DNA of 64,000 bases from Euwallacea fornicatus (Eukaryota > Arthropoda > Insecta > Coleoptera > Curculionidae): the NCBI RefSeq assembly GCF_040115645.1, contig NW_027096109.1, positions 1-64,000 of the forward strand, read 5' to 3'. Each line of letters begins with the position of its first letter. The stretch's first letter is position 1. The notes under the pieces were generated by a model. It ran no database searches. It had not been told where the DNA came from and was given only the letters and a program-made list of their open reading frames with translations. Below are positions 49,698 through 58,790 of this stretch, one piece after another. A program made the position numbers and the translations under genes.

Positions 49698-52600
49698 TTA
49701 AATTGTGGTACTGGGATTCTCCGTGCGTGAAGGACCATCTGTAATGAGGGGTTTTTTTAGTTCTTTTATATGGACGATCTCAATTTTAGAGGGATTCCTG
49801 AGGGATTTAAGTTTTACTTTGTTATGTTCTAATTTTCCTATGATTATGTATGGCCCAGCAAATCTTGGGTGGTTTTTATTCCGTGGGTTTAGGTTCCTGT
49901 AGACCTTTTGATTGATTTCAAAGTCTGTTGTCTCATTTCCCGCAATGTTCCTTTTTCCAATAATTCTTTCTTTATTATGATCGGTTGCCTTTCTTACATC
50001 CTTGTACATGGCGTCTATTTTATCTTTATGCGAAGAAACATAGTCAGAATAAAAGGTTGTTGATATTAAATCTAAAGGGTCTCTGGAATTTGTATGGCCT
50101 AGGACGAGCTCGTGAGGGGAAAATTTTGTCACACTATGGATCGTGCTATTGTAAGCGATAATGGCGTAAGGTATCAGTTCTACAATTGGCTTGATCGTAT
50201 CTCTTTGTTTCAGAATTCGGAGGTGTTCAATTAGAGTAGAATGAAATCGTTCAACTGGTGAGTTGGACTCATGGTGTTTGGGGGTTGTGAAGTGAATGTT
50301 TATTTTTTGGGTTTTTAGAAACTCTTTTACTAATTCGTTATTAAATTCTTTACCGTTATCGCAAGTGATTACTTCAGGACAACCAAAGAACGAAAAGAAA
50401 TTGACTAGTCTATCACAAACTGATTTCGCATTTTTATCGTAAGGGTAAGCCTGACCAAATTTGGAAAATTTATCAAGTATCGTTAAAAAGCTCTGTGCCT
50501 CGAAAATAAAAGTGTCTATGTGTAGCATTTGGAATGGTTTACCAGGCGTTTCTGTTTTCGTTAGTGGGATGTATGACTTGAGTCGACAATATTTCGCGGT
50601 CTGGCAAATAACACAATCATTTATATATTGAGTTACGTCCTTCTTCATATTGGGCCAATAATAGAGTCTTTTAAGTCGTTCATAAGTTTCTTCAATGCCT
50701 CTGTGGTTTTGTTTGCTTTGGTGTTGATGTGTAATGAGCATAATTTTTTCTTCTGATTCCGAAATATTGTTTAATAGTTTAGTACATATTCGAATCTTTA
50801 AATTCTGGAAATTCTTTAGGCATACTTCCGTAAATGGAGATTCTAAATTTTTATCAATAAAATAGACATAACAAGGTTTTCCACTAGTCATGTATTCCTG
50901 GACAAATTGTTTTATAATCTCTAAGTCATCGGGTAACTCTACGTGATTTATCGTGGTTTTGTCAAAGCGTTTAATATTACATTTAATTCTCGGATGAGGA
51001 GATTTGTTTATCAGAAATTGCAAGGTCTTATTGTTTATTATTTCATCACGTATGCTTAGTCCAGCGTTCTCGCGATCGGCTTGTTGACTATGTGCAGTTA
51101 TATCAGATTCAGCAGTTTCGGGAAAATTAGGAGGATGTGATTGTGTGTCGGAGACGGTATTTGGTTTCTGCTGACTGGTCCCGGGTCTGTTGTCGTCGTC
51201 GTTATCGCGTGGGTTTACTGTAAGTGCTTCTAAGTACTCCTCGATATTGTTGTCCGAATCGCCGGGATTGTTAAAAATGGATTCATTTTCATAAATATTC
51301 AATTGAATTCGAGATAGGGCATCCGCATTCGTATTTTGGCGTCCCTTTTTGTAAGCTATCTGGTAGTCAAATTCTTCCAAACGTAAACGCCATCTCACTA
51401 ATTTTGAATTTGGTTCTTTTAGGTTGAAAAGCCAAACAAGGGGTCTATGATCGGTATAAATATAGAATTTACGACCAAATAAATACGGGCGAAAATATTT
51501 ACATGCCCATACGATTGCCAATAGTTCCTTCTCAATGGTGGAATATTTTGTTTCGGAATCATTCAAAGTCCTCGATGCATATGCTATGGGTTTGTCGTTG
51601 GGAATTGGGCCTTGAGATAAAATTGCTCCAATAGCATAATTACTAGCGTCAGTGGTCAAAAGAAATGGCTTTGAAAAATCTGGGTATTGCAGTATCGGGG
51701 AATTAATCAAAAGCTGTTTGCAATGATTAAATGCACTAACGAATTCAGGTGTGTGTAACACTTTAGCATCCCTTTTAAGGCACTTAGTCAACGGTTTGGT
51801 TATTTTAGCAAAGTCTTTGATGAAGCGTCTATAGTATCCTATTAAGCCTAGAAAGGATTTTATTTCTTTTGGGGTCTTAGGGATAGGAAAATTCTTTACT
51901 GCGTTGATTTTGTCTGGGTTTGGTTTTACTCCATTACTACCTACAATATGTCCTAAATATTGGACTTCCTTTCTTAGAAACTCAGACTTTTCAAGTTGGA
52001 TTTTAAATTTTGAATTTCGTAATCTAATAAAGACTTGCCTTAATTTTTCAATGTGTTCTTGCAAACTTGTACTAAAAATAATAACGTCATCCAGATAAAC
52101 AAGACATACTTCGTTCTGTAAGCCACGTAAAATATTGTTCATTACTTGCTGAAAGGTCGAGGGGGCGTTTTTGAGCCCGAAAGGCATTCTTAAGAACTCA
52201 TAGTGTCCTGTATCGGTTGTAAAGGCTGTTTTATGAATGTCGTTTTCATCCATTTGTATCTGGTGAAATCCGTTTGCAAGATCTAATGTTGTAAAATAAT
52301 GGGCTTTCCCTAATTTATCTAGAATTTCGTTAATGTTGGGTAAAGGAAATTTATCATCTATAGTTTGCTCATTTAATTTCCTATAGTCTATAACCATGCG
52401 CCACTTTTGTTGGCCCGAATGGTCTAATTTTTTTGGAACAATCCAAATGGGCGATGACCATGGTGAATTTGAGTCTCTAATAATGTTTTGGTCCAAAAGG
52501 TTAGCGATTTGGGTTTTGACTTCGGCACGGTGAATTTCGGGATATCTGTATGTTTTTGTGAAAATTGGGCTTTCATCTTTTAATTTTATGCTATGTTTTA

Positions 52601-53480
52601 TTGTGTTTGTAAAAGTTAGTGGAATTCCCTCACAATGGAAAATGTCTCTGAATTCGTAGCAAAGTTTACGAATTTGACTTTCTTCTTCCGAGTTACAATG
52701 ATCGAGGTTGATTTTATTGAGGTTGTTTTTGAGTAATTCGTCAATGTTTCGTTCTATGTCCTTTTGAGGAGGGCAGTGTTCATAAAAATTTAATTCGTTT
52801 ATATTTATGGGTTCTATATCAAAAGGTTCCAGAAATTGTAGTTTTATTGGATTCTCTCTAGGGTTTAGGGCGGTAGTTAAGACTGTGTAGTTCTGAACTT
52901 TTACTAGACATTCGGGAATTTCGATATGTCCTAGTTTTTGGTAGGGGATAATGCCATGTCCGTTAGCTATCTTAACAGGCATACGTATTTTCTGAATACT
53001 TCTGGGGTCGATAGTATAGCTCGAATTAAGACAATTAAAATTCTGTATGTGTGGTTCTCGAATATCATAACAAATGGGTAATTCTACTTTTGGCAGTTTT
53101 AACGTGCATGCATTAAAATCTAAATTGGCATTTAGTTGTTTTATAAGATCCAATCCTACAAGTCCTTCAAATTTATCAGAGAAGTTAAAAAGGAAAAATT
53201 TATGGGAACCAGCTGTTTGAAATGTCGGGAATATGGGTAGCATAGCAACTTCATTGTGAAATGACGTAGCATGCGCTGTCTGGACTTGAAATAACTCTTT
53301 CTCTATTAATTGGGGAAAATTCTCATGTGCGATTTGTGGTTTAATAAAGCTTCGTGTACTTCCGGTGTCTAATAGAAATTTTGCTCCGAGTTCGGGTATG
53401 AAAATGAAAGGTAGTTGGATATCGATATTATTGAGAAATATTATGTCATGTTGCTGTTTTGGCTCGTTAATATAAAATTT
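49698..53480 (-). CDS. pol: Pol polyprotein: protease, reverse transcriptase, RNase H, integrase (element 2)
   Basis: Read by -1 frameshift from gag; I start it at the slippery site because the first Met (53243) lies after the protease motif LLDTGSTRS. Counting from that Met: RT spans about 205-480 with catalytic TTLDLANGF (D321) and YLDD (383-386); RNase H has DASNYAIGA (about 532-540), EKELLAIVWA (571-580) and TDHRPL (597-602), ending at NADALSRI; integrase has its H-H-C-C zinc region (about 842-880) and catalytic D910, D962 and E998 with DD35E spacing. This is the full Ty3/gypsy domain order and a normal length. The stop overlaps the env frame. The product copies the RNA and inserts the DNA, acting in virus-like particles and the nucleus. 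Confidence 0.95.
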   Translation of the reverse strand, partial: KFYINEPKQQHDIIFLNNIDIQLPFIFIPELGAKFLLDTGSTRSFIKPQIAHENFPQLIEKELFQVQTAHATSFHNEVAMLPIFPTFQTAGSHKFFLFNFSDKFEGLVGLDLIKQLNANLDFNACTLKLPKVELPICYDIREPHIQNFNCLNSSYTIDPRSIQKIRMPVKIANGHGIIPYQKLGHIEIPECLVKVQNYTVLTTALNPRENPIKLQFLEPFDIEPININELNFYEHCPPQKDIERNIDELLKNNLNKINLDHCNSEEESQIRKLCYEFRDIFHCEGIPLTFTNTIKHSIKLKDESPIFTKTYRYPEIHRAEVKTQIANLLDQNIIRDSNSPWSSPIWIVPKKLDHSGQQKWRMVIDYRKLNEQTIDDKFPLPNINEILDKLGKAHYFTTLDLANGFHQIQMDENDIHKTAFTTDTGHYEFLRMPFGLKNAPSTFQQVMNNILRGLQNEVCLVYLDDVIIFSTSLQEHIEKLRQVFIRLRNSKFKIQLEKSEFLRKEVQYLGHIVGSNGVKPNPDKINAVKNFPIPKTPKEIKSFLGLIGYYRRFIKDFAKITKPLTKCLKRDAKVLHTPEFVSAFNHCKQLLINSPILQYPDFSKPFLLTTDASNYAIGAILSQGPIPNDKPIAYASRTLNDSETKYSTIEKELLAIVWACKYFRPYLFGRKFYIYTDHRPLVWLFNLKEPNSKLVRWRLRLEEFDYQIAYKKGRQNTNADALSRIQLNIYENESIFNNPGDSDNNIEEYLEALTVNPRDNDDDNRPGTSQQKPNTVSDTQSHPPNFPETAESDITAHSQQADRENAGLSIRDEIINNKTLQFLINKSPHPRIKCNIKRFDKTTINHVELPDDLEIIKQFVQEYMTSGKPCYVYFIDKNLESPFTEVCLKNFQNLKIRICTKLLNNISESEEKIMLITHQHQSKQNHRGIEETYERLKRLYYWPNMKKDVTQYINDCVICQTAKYCRLKSYIPLTKTETPGKPFQMLHIDTFIFEAQSFLTILDKFSKFGQAYPYDKNAKSVCDRLVNFFSFFGCPEVITCDNGKEFNNELVKEFLKTQKINIHFTTPKHHESNSPVERFHSTLIEHLRILKQRDTIKPIVELIPYAIIAYNSTIHSVTKFSPHELVLGHTNSRDPLDLISTTFYSDYVSSHKDKIDAMYKDVRKATDHNKERIIGKRNIAGNETTDFEINQKVYRNLNPRNKNHPRFAGPYIIIGKLEHNKVKLKSLRNPSKIEIVHIKELKKPLITDGPSRTENPSTTI

Positions 53481-54698
53481 GCAGTTTCCTCTTGGGGTTC
53501 ATTTTCGGTATTTATTTCTTGATTAACCGAGTAATCTGAGTAATCATTAAAATTGATCGTTTGGTCGTTGTTGGCATACAGGGGTTCGTAAAAGTCTTGC
53601 ACGGGGTAGTCTTCGTGTGGTTCATTAAAATTCTCACTAATATTTTCGTTATTGGTGGTAACCTGTTCAGGAGTTTGAGAGAATACTTCCTGATTATAAA
53701 GCTCTTGGCTGATAAAGTTTTTCTTTGGATTTATCACGGTATTACCGGAACTTGTATCCATTGGTTCGATATTTCGATTTAAATTTGACCTGCGTGACGT
53801 TTGTCCAAATGACAGTTTGGGGGTGAAAGTGTTTTGTCTGAAGACATTTGATTGGTTTGTTTGAGCAAAGTTTGGCCTTGGCGAATGAATCGGATTGTAA
53901 GAATTAGAAAATGATGGTCTGGAAAAGATATTCTGTTGTGAGTAATTTGGAGGTGGTCTGGAAAAGATTAGTGTTTCGAGACCATTGCGAATTGTTTGGT
54001 GTTGGGAAAGTTTGACCGAAGTTATTTGGAAAATTGGGTCGGCTTAAGGGCATTGTGCTAGGTCTTGGGTGTCTATTGGGTGTTCCTGGTTTATTACCGA
54101 AATTCTGTGTATTCCTAAATTGAATGAAGTTTTCCTCTTCCTTTACGAATGACATAGCCTGTTCGATATTAGTAGGAGATTTTAGTCGAACAACAAGTTG
54201 TAAATTATAAGTCAACCCATTGATAAATGTTTTTAAAGCAAACTCGTCATAGTGTTGAATTTTAATCAATTTCGTTTCATTACTATCAGGACCTGCGTTT
54301 AATTTGGAAAATAGTAGGCTACGAGAATCTTGTATCCTCATGCCAAACTGCAAGGGGCTTTCATTTTTGAAAGGCTTCAAATTAATTAAATCCTGAATTA
54401 AACAGTCAATTGACCTTTGGTCAGCAAAACTATTAATTAATACGTCCTTTATAAGAGGCCACGAATTTAGCTCTATTCGAGAGGAGATTAGATCTGCTGC
54501 TCTACCCGTGAGTTTACTCAGAATAGTATCAAAAAGACAGATGTTTATTGTATCATTAGGATCCGCTCGGTTAAAAAACGCTTTTAATAAATTTTCTACT
54601 GCAGTAATGAATCTATTCAATAATCGAGGATTTCCGTCAAAATGAGGAATGTTATCTGATTGGTACTTCAACAGTTGATAGTTAATGACCGGAGGCAT
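53441..54698 (-). pseudogene. gag: Gag-like capsid/nucleocapsid, frame broken near 53966 (element 2)
   Basis: Starts at the Met at 54698. A helical capsid part with IPHFDGNP and ESPLQFGMRI resembles element 1's gag. The first open segment ends at 53904, but from about 53966 the Asn/Gln/Phe/Pro/Arg-rich nucleocapsid continues in another frame through PRPNFAQTNQSNVF and on to the TAA at 53441-53443, with an acidic C-terminus. Near the break a short CTTTTCCAGACCA sequence is present twice (about 53954-53966 and 53912-53924), and the upstream copy looks two bases short, so slippage or a sequencing indel is likely. There is no CCHC knuckle, as usual for errantiviruses. As read, this copy makes only a truncated Gag and could not reach the frameshift site. 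Confidence 0.85.
53474..53480 (-). promoter_or_regulatory. -1 ribosomal frameshift heptamer A AAT TTT (gag-pol, element 2)
   Basis: In the gag frame the codons are GCA AAT TTT, which fits the X XXY YYZ rule for -1 slippage. After slipping, the -1 frame is open straight into the protease and RT. Gag stops only about 30 bases later, at the TAA near 53441. Position, register and motif agree with retroviral gag-pol frameshifting. A downstream stimulatory structure was not assessed. Confidence 0.75.
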
Positions 54699-55238
54699 GG
54701 TGCTATTAACTGAATGGATTGAAATGTTACTAAAAATTGCGCTAAGACCGGTTTCGTCGATTGTCTCAATGGTGAAAGTTCAACTTTTGATAGATAATAA
54801 ATGCTATATCACTATCAATTAATTAAAACACTTAAATTAGTAGATAAAATCGTCATGCAATAACAAAAGAAACAATATTAAAATTATAAGTTTAAAGTAA
54901 CTTACAGTACGATGAAAATCAGGAATTTCATGCTTCTTAAAGTAGAAGTGGAGGTTTCTACTGCCTCAGTGGTCCGTTGGGTTGGCGATTTTTGTCCTTC
55001 CCGGTGACCAAATAATGAAGTGCTAGACCAGTCGATATGCTCTCGATCAGTAGTCCAGGGCTTGTGGAAACTCGCTGTCTCGTCCAATGATCCAAGGGTG
55101 CCTTTGCGTCAAGGGGGTGCCTTCGATAGGAGCCTTGTATCGCTGGCCAGGGATCTTCTCGATTTCAGGTTCTTTTGAGTAAATTCTTAAGAGAAACCGC
55201 TTCAAAATATGCCCTTTTGAGCGTCTCAAAAATCCGTA
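54699..55238 (-). other. Untranslated leader of element 2
   Basis: About 540 bp between primer site and gag Met. The gag frame is open upstream for some 25 codons without an ATG, then closed by TGA, which supports the Met at 54698. Packaging signals and the env splice donor are expected here but cannot be recognised. Short open frames inside it are not supported as genes. Confidence 0.7.
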
Positions 55239-55249
55239 CGACTGCGCCA
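55239..55249 (-). other. Primer binding site, tRNA-Ser type (element 2)
   Basis: The minus strand reads TGGCGCAGTCG, starting on the last T of the 5' LTR. All 11 bases match the complement of CCA plus the acceptor end expected for insect tRNA-Ser. Element 1 has the same site with one difference. Confidence 0.85.
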
Positions 55250-55472
55250 GTTAAATTCGGAGTTCAAAGAAAATTAAAAAAAAATTAATTTTCGATTCAC
55301 AGGAACTCACAATAAAACACTTGATTTGAAATACGATTTTATTTGGACTTGACAAATAAGCGCGAGCGCAAGATGCAAACTAACAAGCCTCGTTTCTTAC
55401 TGCTACTTCTTATTTATAGTGAATTACGCATGACGTCATACGCATTGACGCCGTGGTTATGGAGATGTAACT
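55249..55472 (-). repeat. 5' LTR of element 2
   Basis: A 224-bp LTR, element sense right to left. TGACGTCA is at 55431-55438, TATAAATA at 55411-55418 and AATAAA at 55338-55343. Read as identical to 47908-48131. Confidence 0.94.
55411..55438 (-). promoter_or_regulatory. LTR promoter of element 2: CRE site and TATA box
   Basis: A perfect CRE palindrome TGACGTCA (55431-55438) sits 12 bp upstream of TATAAATA (55411-55418). A further half-site TGACGCC is about 8 bp beyond the CRE on the plus strand. CRE sites bind CREB/ATF-type bZIP proteins. The sites are visible; their use is inference. The LTR repeats them at 48090-48097 and neighbouring bases. Confidence 0.6.
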
Positions 55473-56225
55473 TGCGATTTACACGATTTGGACATGAACT
55501 GACTGTTCTAGGACAGCCAAATTGACGATTTGTCGATTAAGGCCCCACTAGCTTTATTTTGCTAAAAGGAGACGATTTGCACAAAATTGCTCGTAGCGTT
55601 GTTGAAATAACGTCAAAACATGGTTAACGGCCAATTTCCGACGAAACGCGCCAATTTCACGGAATTGGCGATTTTGAAACTTAGGATTGATCGAAATGAT
55701 GGAAATAGCCCTAAATCGTGCGATTTACACGATTTGGACAAAAACTGACTGTTCTAGCACAGCCGAATTGGCAATTTGTCGTTTATGGCCCCATTAGGCT
55801 TATTTTGCTAAAAGGACACGATTTGAAAAAAATTATTCGTAGCGTTGTTGAAATAATGTCAAAACATGGTTTTCGGTCAATTTTCGACGAAACTCGCCGA
55901 TTTCGCGGAAGTGACGATTTTAAATCTTAGGATTGATCGAAATGATGGAAATAGCCCTAAATCGTGCGATTTACAGGATTTGGACAAAAACTGACTGTTC
56001 TAGGACAGCCAAATTGACGATTTGTCGATTAAGGCCTCACTAGCTTTATTTTGCTAAAAGGAGACGATTTGCACAAAATTGCTCGTAGCGTTGTTGAAAT
56101 AACGTCAAAACATGGTTAACGGTCAATTTTCGACGAAACTCGTCGATTTCACGGAATTGACGATTTTTAAGTTCAGGATTGATAGAAATGATGAAAATAT
56201 CCCTAGATCGTAGAATTTACATTTT
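55473..56225. repeat. Satellite array, block 3 and right end of the array
   Basis: About three monomers after element 2, in phase with block 2. They carry divergent markers (GTCGATTAAGGCCCCACTAGC, GATTTGCACAAAATTG, CGAAACGCGCCAATTTC). The final copy decays through TATCCCTAGATCGTAG and stops near 56225, shortly after its dyad. The next sequence is AT-rich and unrelated. Confidence 0.9.
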
Positions 56226-57080
56226 TTGAAATATATACAGTTCCACAAAATATTCTAAATCAATTTATACAAATATAAATAAACTTACACACTAAACAAA
56301 CATGTATTAATAAAAATGTGATACAAATTAAATAAAAATAAGTAAAATAAAATGTTTATATAAAATAAATAAAAATAAAATTTTAAAAAATGAATAGTAT
56401 ATGTCAAATCGCGTAGTGCCTTGCTATTAATATGTCAAGCCCCTCCCGAAATAGAAGAGTAGATTCTTTTGTTAGCCATATTTAGAAATTCAAAGCTCTA
56501 GAACAATATTCCTGTTGATTACACTTTCTTTTCCATGTTTGTTGTCAAGTTGAAAAAAAGAAAGACAACGACACTGTAAATCCTAGTTTGTACAAAGTCA
56601 CTAATCTAAATTTCTAAAACCTTCGTGAATGAGAACTGTTAATCTGGAACATCGGCCCTTTCCCAGCTATCTTTCCCGATCTCCCCCCCTGACCCCCATT
56701 CCATCTGATCTGGACGTACTTCGCACTTCATAAACCGAGTCTTGTTTTTTCTGTATCCAAACCTAAATTGAGCACCCTAAAAGCAGTCAATTGCCCATCG
56801 TCTCAAGTTCAACCGATTCTTCAAACAAACAAAACTCATTACCTGCCCTTCACTTATCGACAGGTCCCTTTTTATATTTTCTCTTTCCTATTTATTATAA
56901 ACACGTTAAAGTGTCGACATATATAATTAATTAAACTGTCCCTTCGGTACTTCTTACTCTTTATACGGAAAGTTATATTACAATAATATTTGCACCACTA
57001 TATGAAAAATGGAAAAAGAAAAAAGAATAATTTTTAATAATTTTTAAACGAACTGACGTTTGAAAGGAGGCGAGTGCTTG
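56226..57080. other. AT-rich unique sequence flanking the satellite
   Basis: Mostly AT-rich, with A-rich runs such as 56335-56390 and a more mixed part around 56640-56700 containing a C-rich tract. I see no coding frame, RNA gene or repeat that I can support. Confidence 0.6.
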
Positions 57081-57480
57081 TGACGGCGGCGGCGTCGGCT
57101 CTGTTGTACGCGGTTCCGGTGTGGCACACCGAGTTGACGTACCGAAAGTACAACGCCATCTTGGAACGAGCAAATAGATAGCTCGCAATCAGGGTGGCAT
57201 GTGTATACAGGACGACTCCTGGCGCGGCGATGTTGGTTAAAATACCGCCGGTGAGACTGCGAGTGGAAGAGAGAAGAAGGGTGTAGGAGCGAGGTAAGAA
57301 ATCAAGGAGCGAAGCGAGCGAGTGGGTGATTAGCGAATGGGATGTCGGGATTTCAAGGATTTGCGTATACCGATCGGATATGGGGGGTAACGCAACGCGC
57401 AGTCGGTGCCAACGGAGTAATATACGATTTCGTTACTGGATAAAAGCGTAGGGGAGGGCCAGTATTCAAACCCAACGAAG
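57081..57480 (+). pseudogene. Decayed non-LTR retrotransposon fragment (RT C-terminal region)
   Basis: A GC-richer island in AT-rich DNA. In the + frame, translation gives VTAAASALLYAVPVWH followed by ILERANR, a stop, LAIRVACVYRTTPGAAML, and IPPVRLRVEERRRV with another stop. This matches the pattern of the region C-terminal to the RT catalytic core in R1/jockey-type non-LTR elements (VW..., LALRV...YRT, PL.L...ER). It is short, has at least two stops and no ends, so it is a dead fragment. The clade assignment is from pattern only. Confidence 0.65.
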
Positions 57481-58395
57481 AAACTGGCCTTAGGTACTGA
57501 GTACAAGATGATACTGTTTAACTGATTTATTTATATTGCTATTCCATGGTTGCGCAGCCTGTACTGTCCCCTCGCGAGCCATCAACCTCCTTTTATCATG
57601 AACCCCAGTCGTAAATCTCTTGGGGTTCCCCTTTTTCTTTTCCAAGCTAACGGATTTCTGATATTCCCGCCCCCGCCACTCGTCAATTGTCACACGTGTG
57701 TCACTTGTCGGTGCGGGTTCTCGGAATGGACGGCTCTCGAGCGGATAGTGCACCACAAATTGAACCCTTCGTATGAAGTGTAAAGTACGACCGGGTCGGA
57801 CAGAACAGGACTAGAGGGGAGATTAGGAAAGATGACCTGGGAAGAGAAACTACTGATACTCTAGGAACAAAAAAGAAAAGGAAGAGGAGTAATGGGTTTT
57901 TTCGTTGTGATTGTTCTAAAAATCTAGATTGGTGACTTCATACTACTAATACCCATTGATGGATTGGTGCTTAAAGTGTCTTTGTCGTTCCTTTTCGAAT
58001 TGTGTAATCGACGATGTTATTCGAGTGTCTTTTGAGTTTTTGAATTTGACTTCCGAAGGAACTTACCCTTCTATTAAACTTACTGGGTTTTTCTTAATTT
58101 ATCCTAACGAAGCCTAGCAGTGTGACATAGTTTTATGATTTCAATTAAAAAAGAAAAAAATTGAAAAAATAAATTGTGAAAAAAAAAATGTTAAATTGAA
58201 TTGAGACCGATATTTGAGCCTTTAAACAAATATAACTCGTTATAATAGACTTGATAAACAAATATTAGTCAGCATTATTTATTACCACTTACTTAATAGT
58301 AAGTCTTTCGTTGTAGTTACAAGTTTATAATAAATCGTTTACTTTTTTGTATCGACTAGTATTTAATAAACCAAAAATTTAGAAAAAAAAATTAC
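57481..58395. other. Non-coding flank, no supported gene
   Basis: Contains a mixed-composition stretch up to about 57850 with a short palindrome ACACGTGTGT (near 57692), then AT-rich sequence with A-runs. Overlapping opposite-strand open frames at 57490-57756 and 57550-57783 have no family features and are not called. Confidence 0.5.
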
Positions 58396-58790
58396 AAAAA
58401 TGGAAGGTGGTTCGTTTAAGTGAATGATATGAAAGTGAGAATTAATTGCCTCGCCCTTGCTACTAGTTTTTTTTCAATGTCCGACCCCGGACTGTTCTTG
58501 ATGCTTCTATATTTTAGATAATCTCGTATTATCGCTTGTGACCTTTACTGTGAGTAGCTTTAAACCGTTTCATGAAAAAAAAAATTTTTAAAGAAACATT
58601 TAATACTCGTCTTCTCGTTAGTCAAGTTGTCGGTAATAACCTTTGTGCAAGGTAATTCTCAATTAAAAAAAAAAAACAAAAAAAATTAAAAATAACATGA
58701 AGAAAAATGGGAGGTTATTCTTTTACGTGAATAATATGGAAAAAAATTATGCTTGTCTTCTTGTTAGTTAAGTTGTCATTGATAATAATG
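58396..58790. repeat. Degenerate local duplications
   Basis: 58396-58431 and 58703-58738 share 30 of 36 bases (AAAAATGG...GTGAAT.ATATG), 307 bp apart. Just between and after them, the sequence around ACTCGTCTTCTCGTTAG (58605) recurs as GCTTGTCTTCTTGTTAG (58751). This looks like an old, scrambled tandem duplication in AT-rich DNA. Confidence 0.45.

Larger units (their letters stand above)
47908..55472 (-). mobile_element. Errantivirus-like LTR retrotransposon, element 2 (full structure, identical LTRs)
   Basis: A 7565-bp insertion in reverse orientation inside one monomer. The 224-bp LTRs start AGTTAC and end TTAACT in element sense, with no mismatch found by eye, and the TSD is TGCG. In transcription order: LTR, tRNA-Ser-type primer site, leader, gag, pol in -1 frame (protease, RT, RNase H, integrase), overlapping env, polypurine tract, LTR. 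All catalytic motifs are visible in pol. The only lesion found is a frame break in gag near 53966. Identical LTRs imply a very recent insertion. The layout and F-like env place it with insect errantiviruses of the Ty3/gypsy clade. Confidence 0.96.

Noticed and set aside
55343..55525. A 60-codon open frame across the element 2 LTR and satellite junction.
   Set aside because: It spans an insertion boundary and includes LTR control sequence; a chance frame.
57490..57783. Overlapping 88-codon minus and 77-codon plus frames.
   Set aside because: Mutually overlapping on opposite strands, with no motif and mixed composition; no basis to choose either as a gene.
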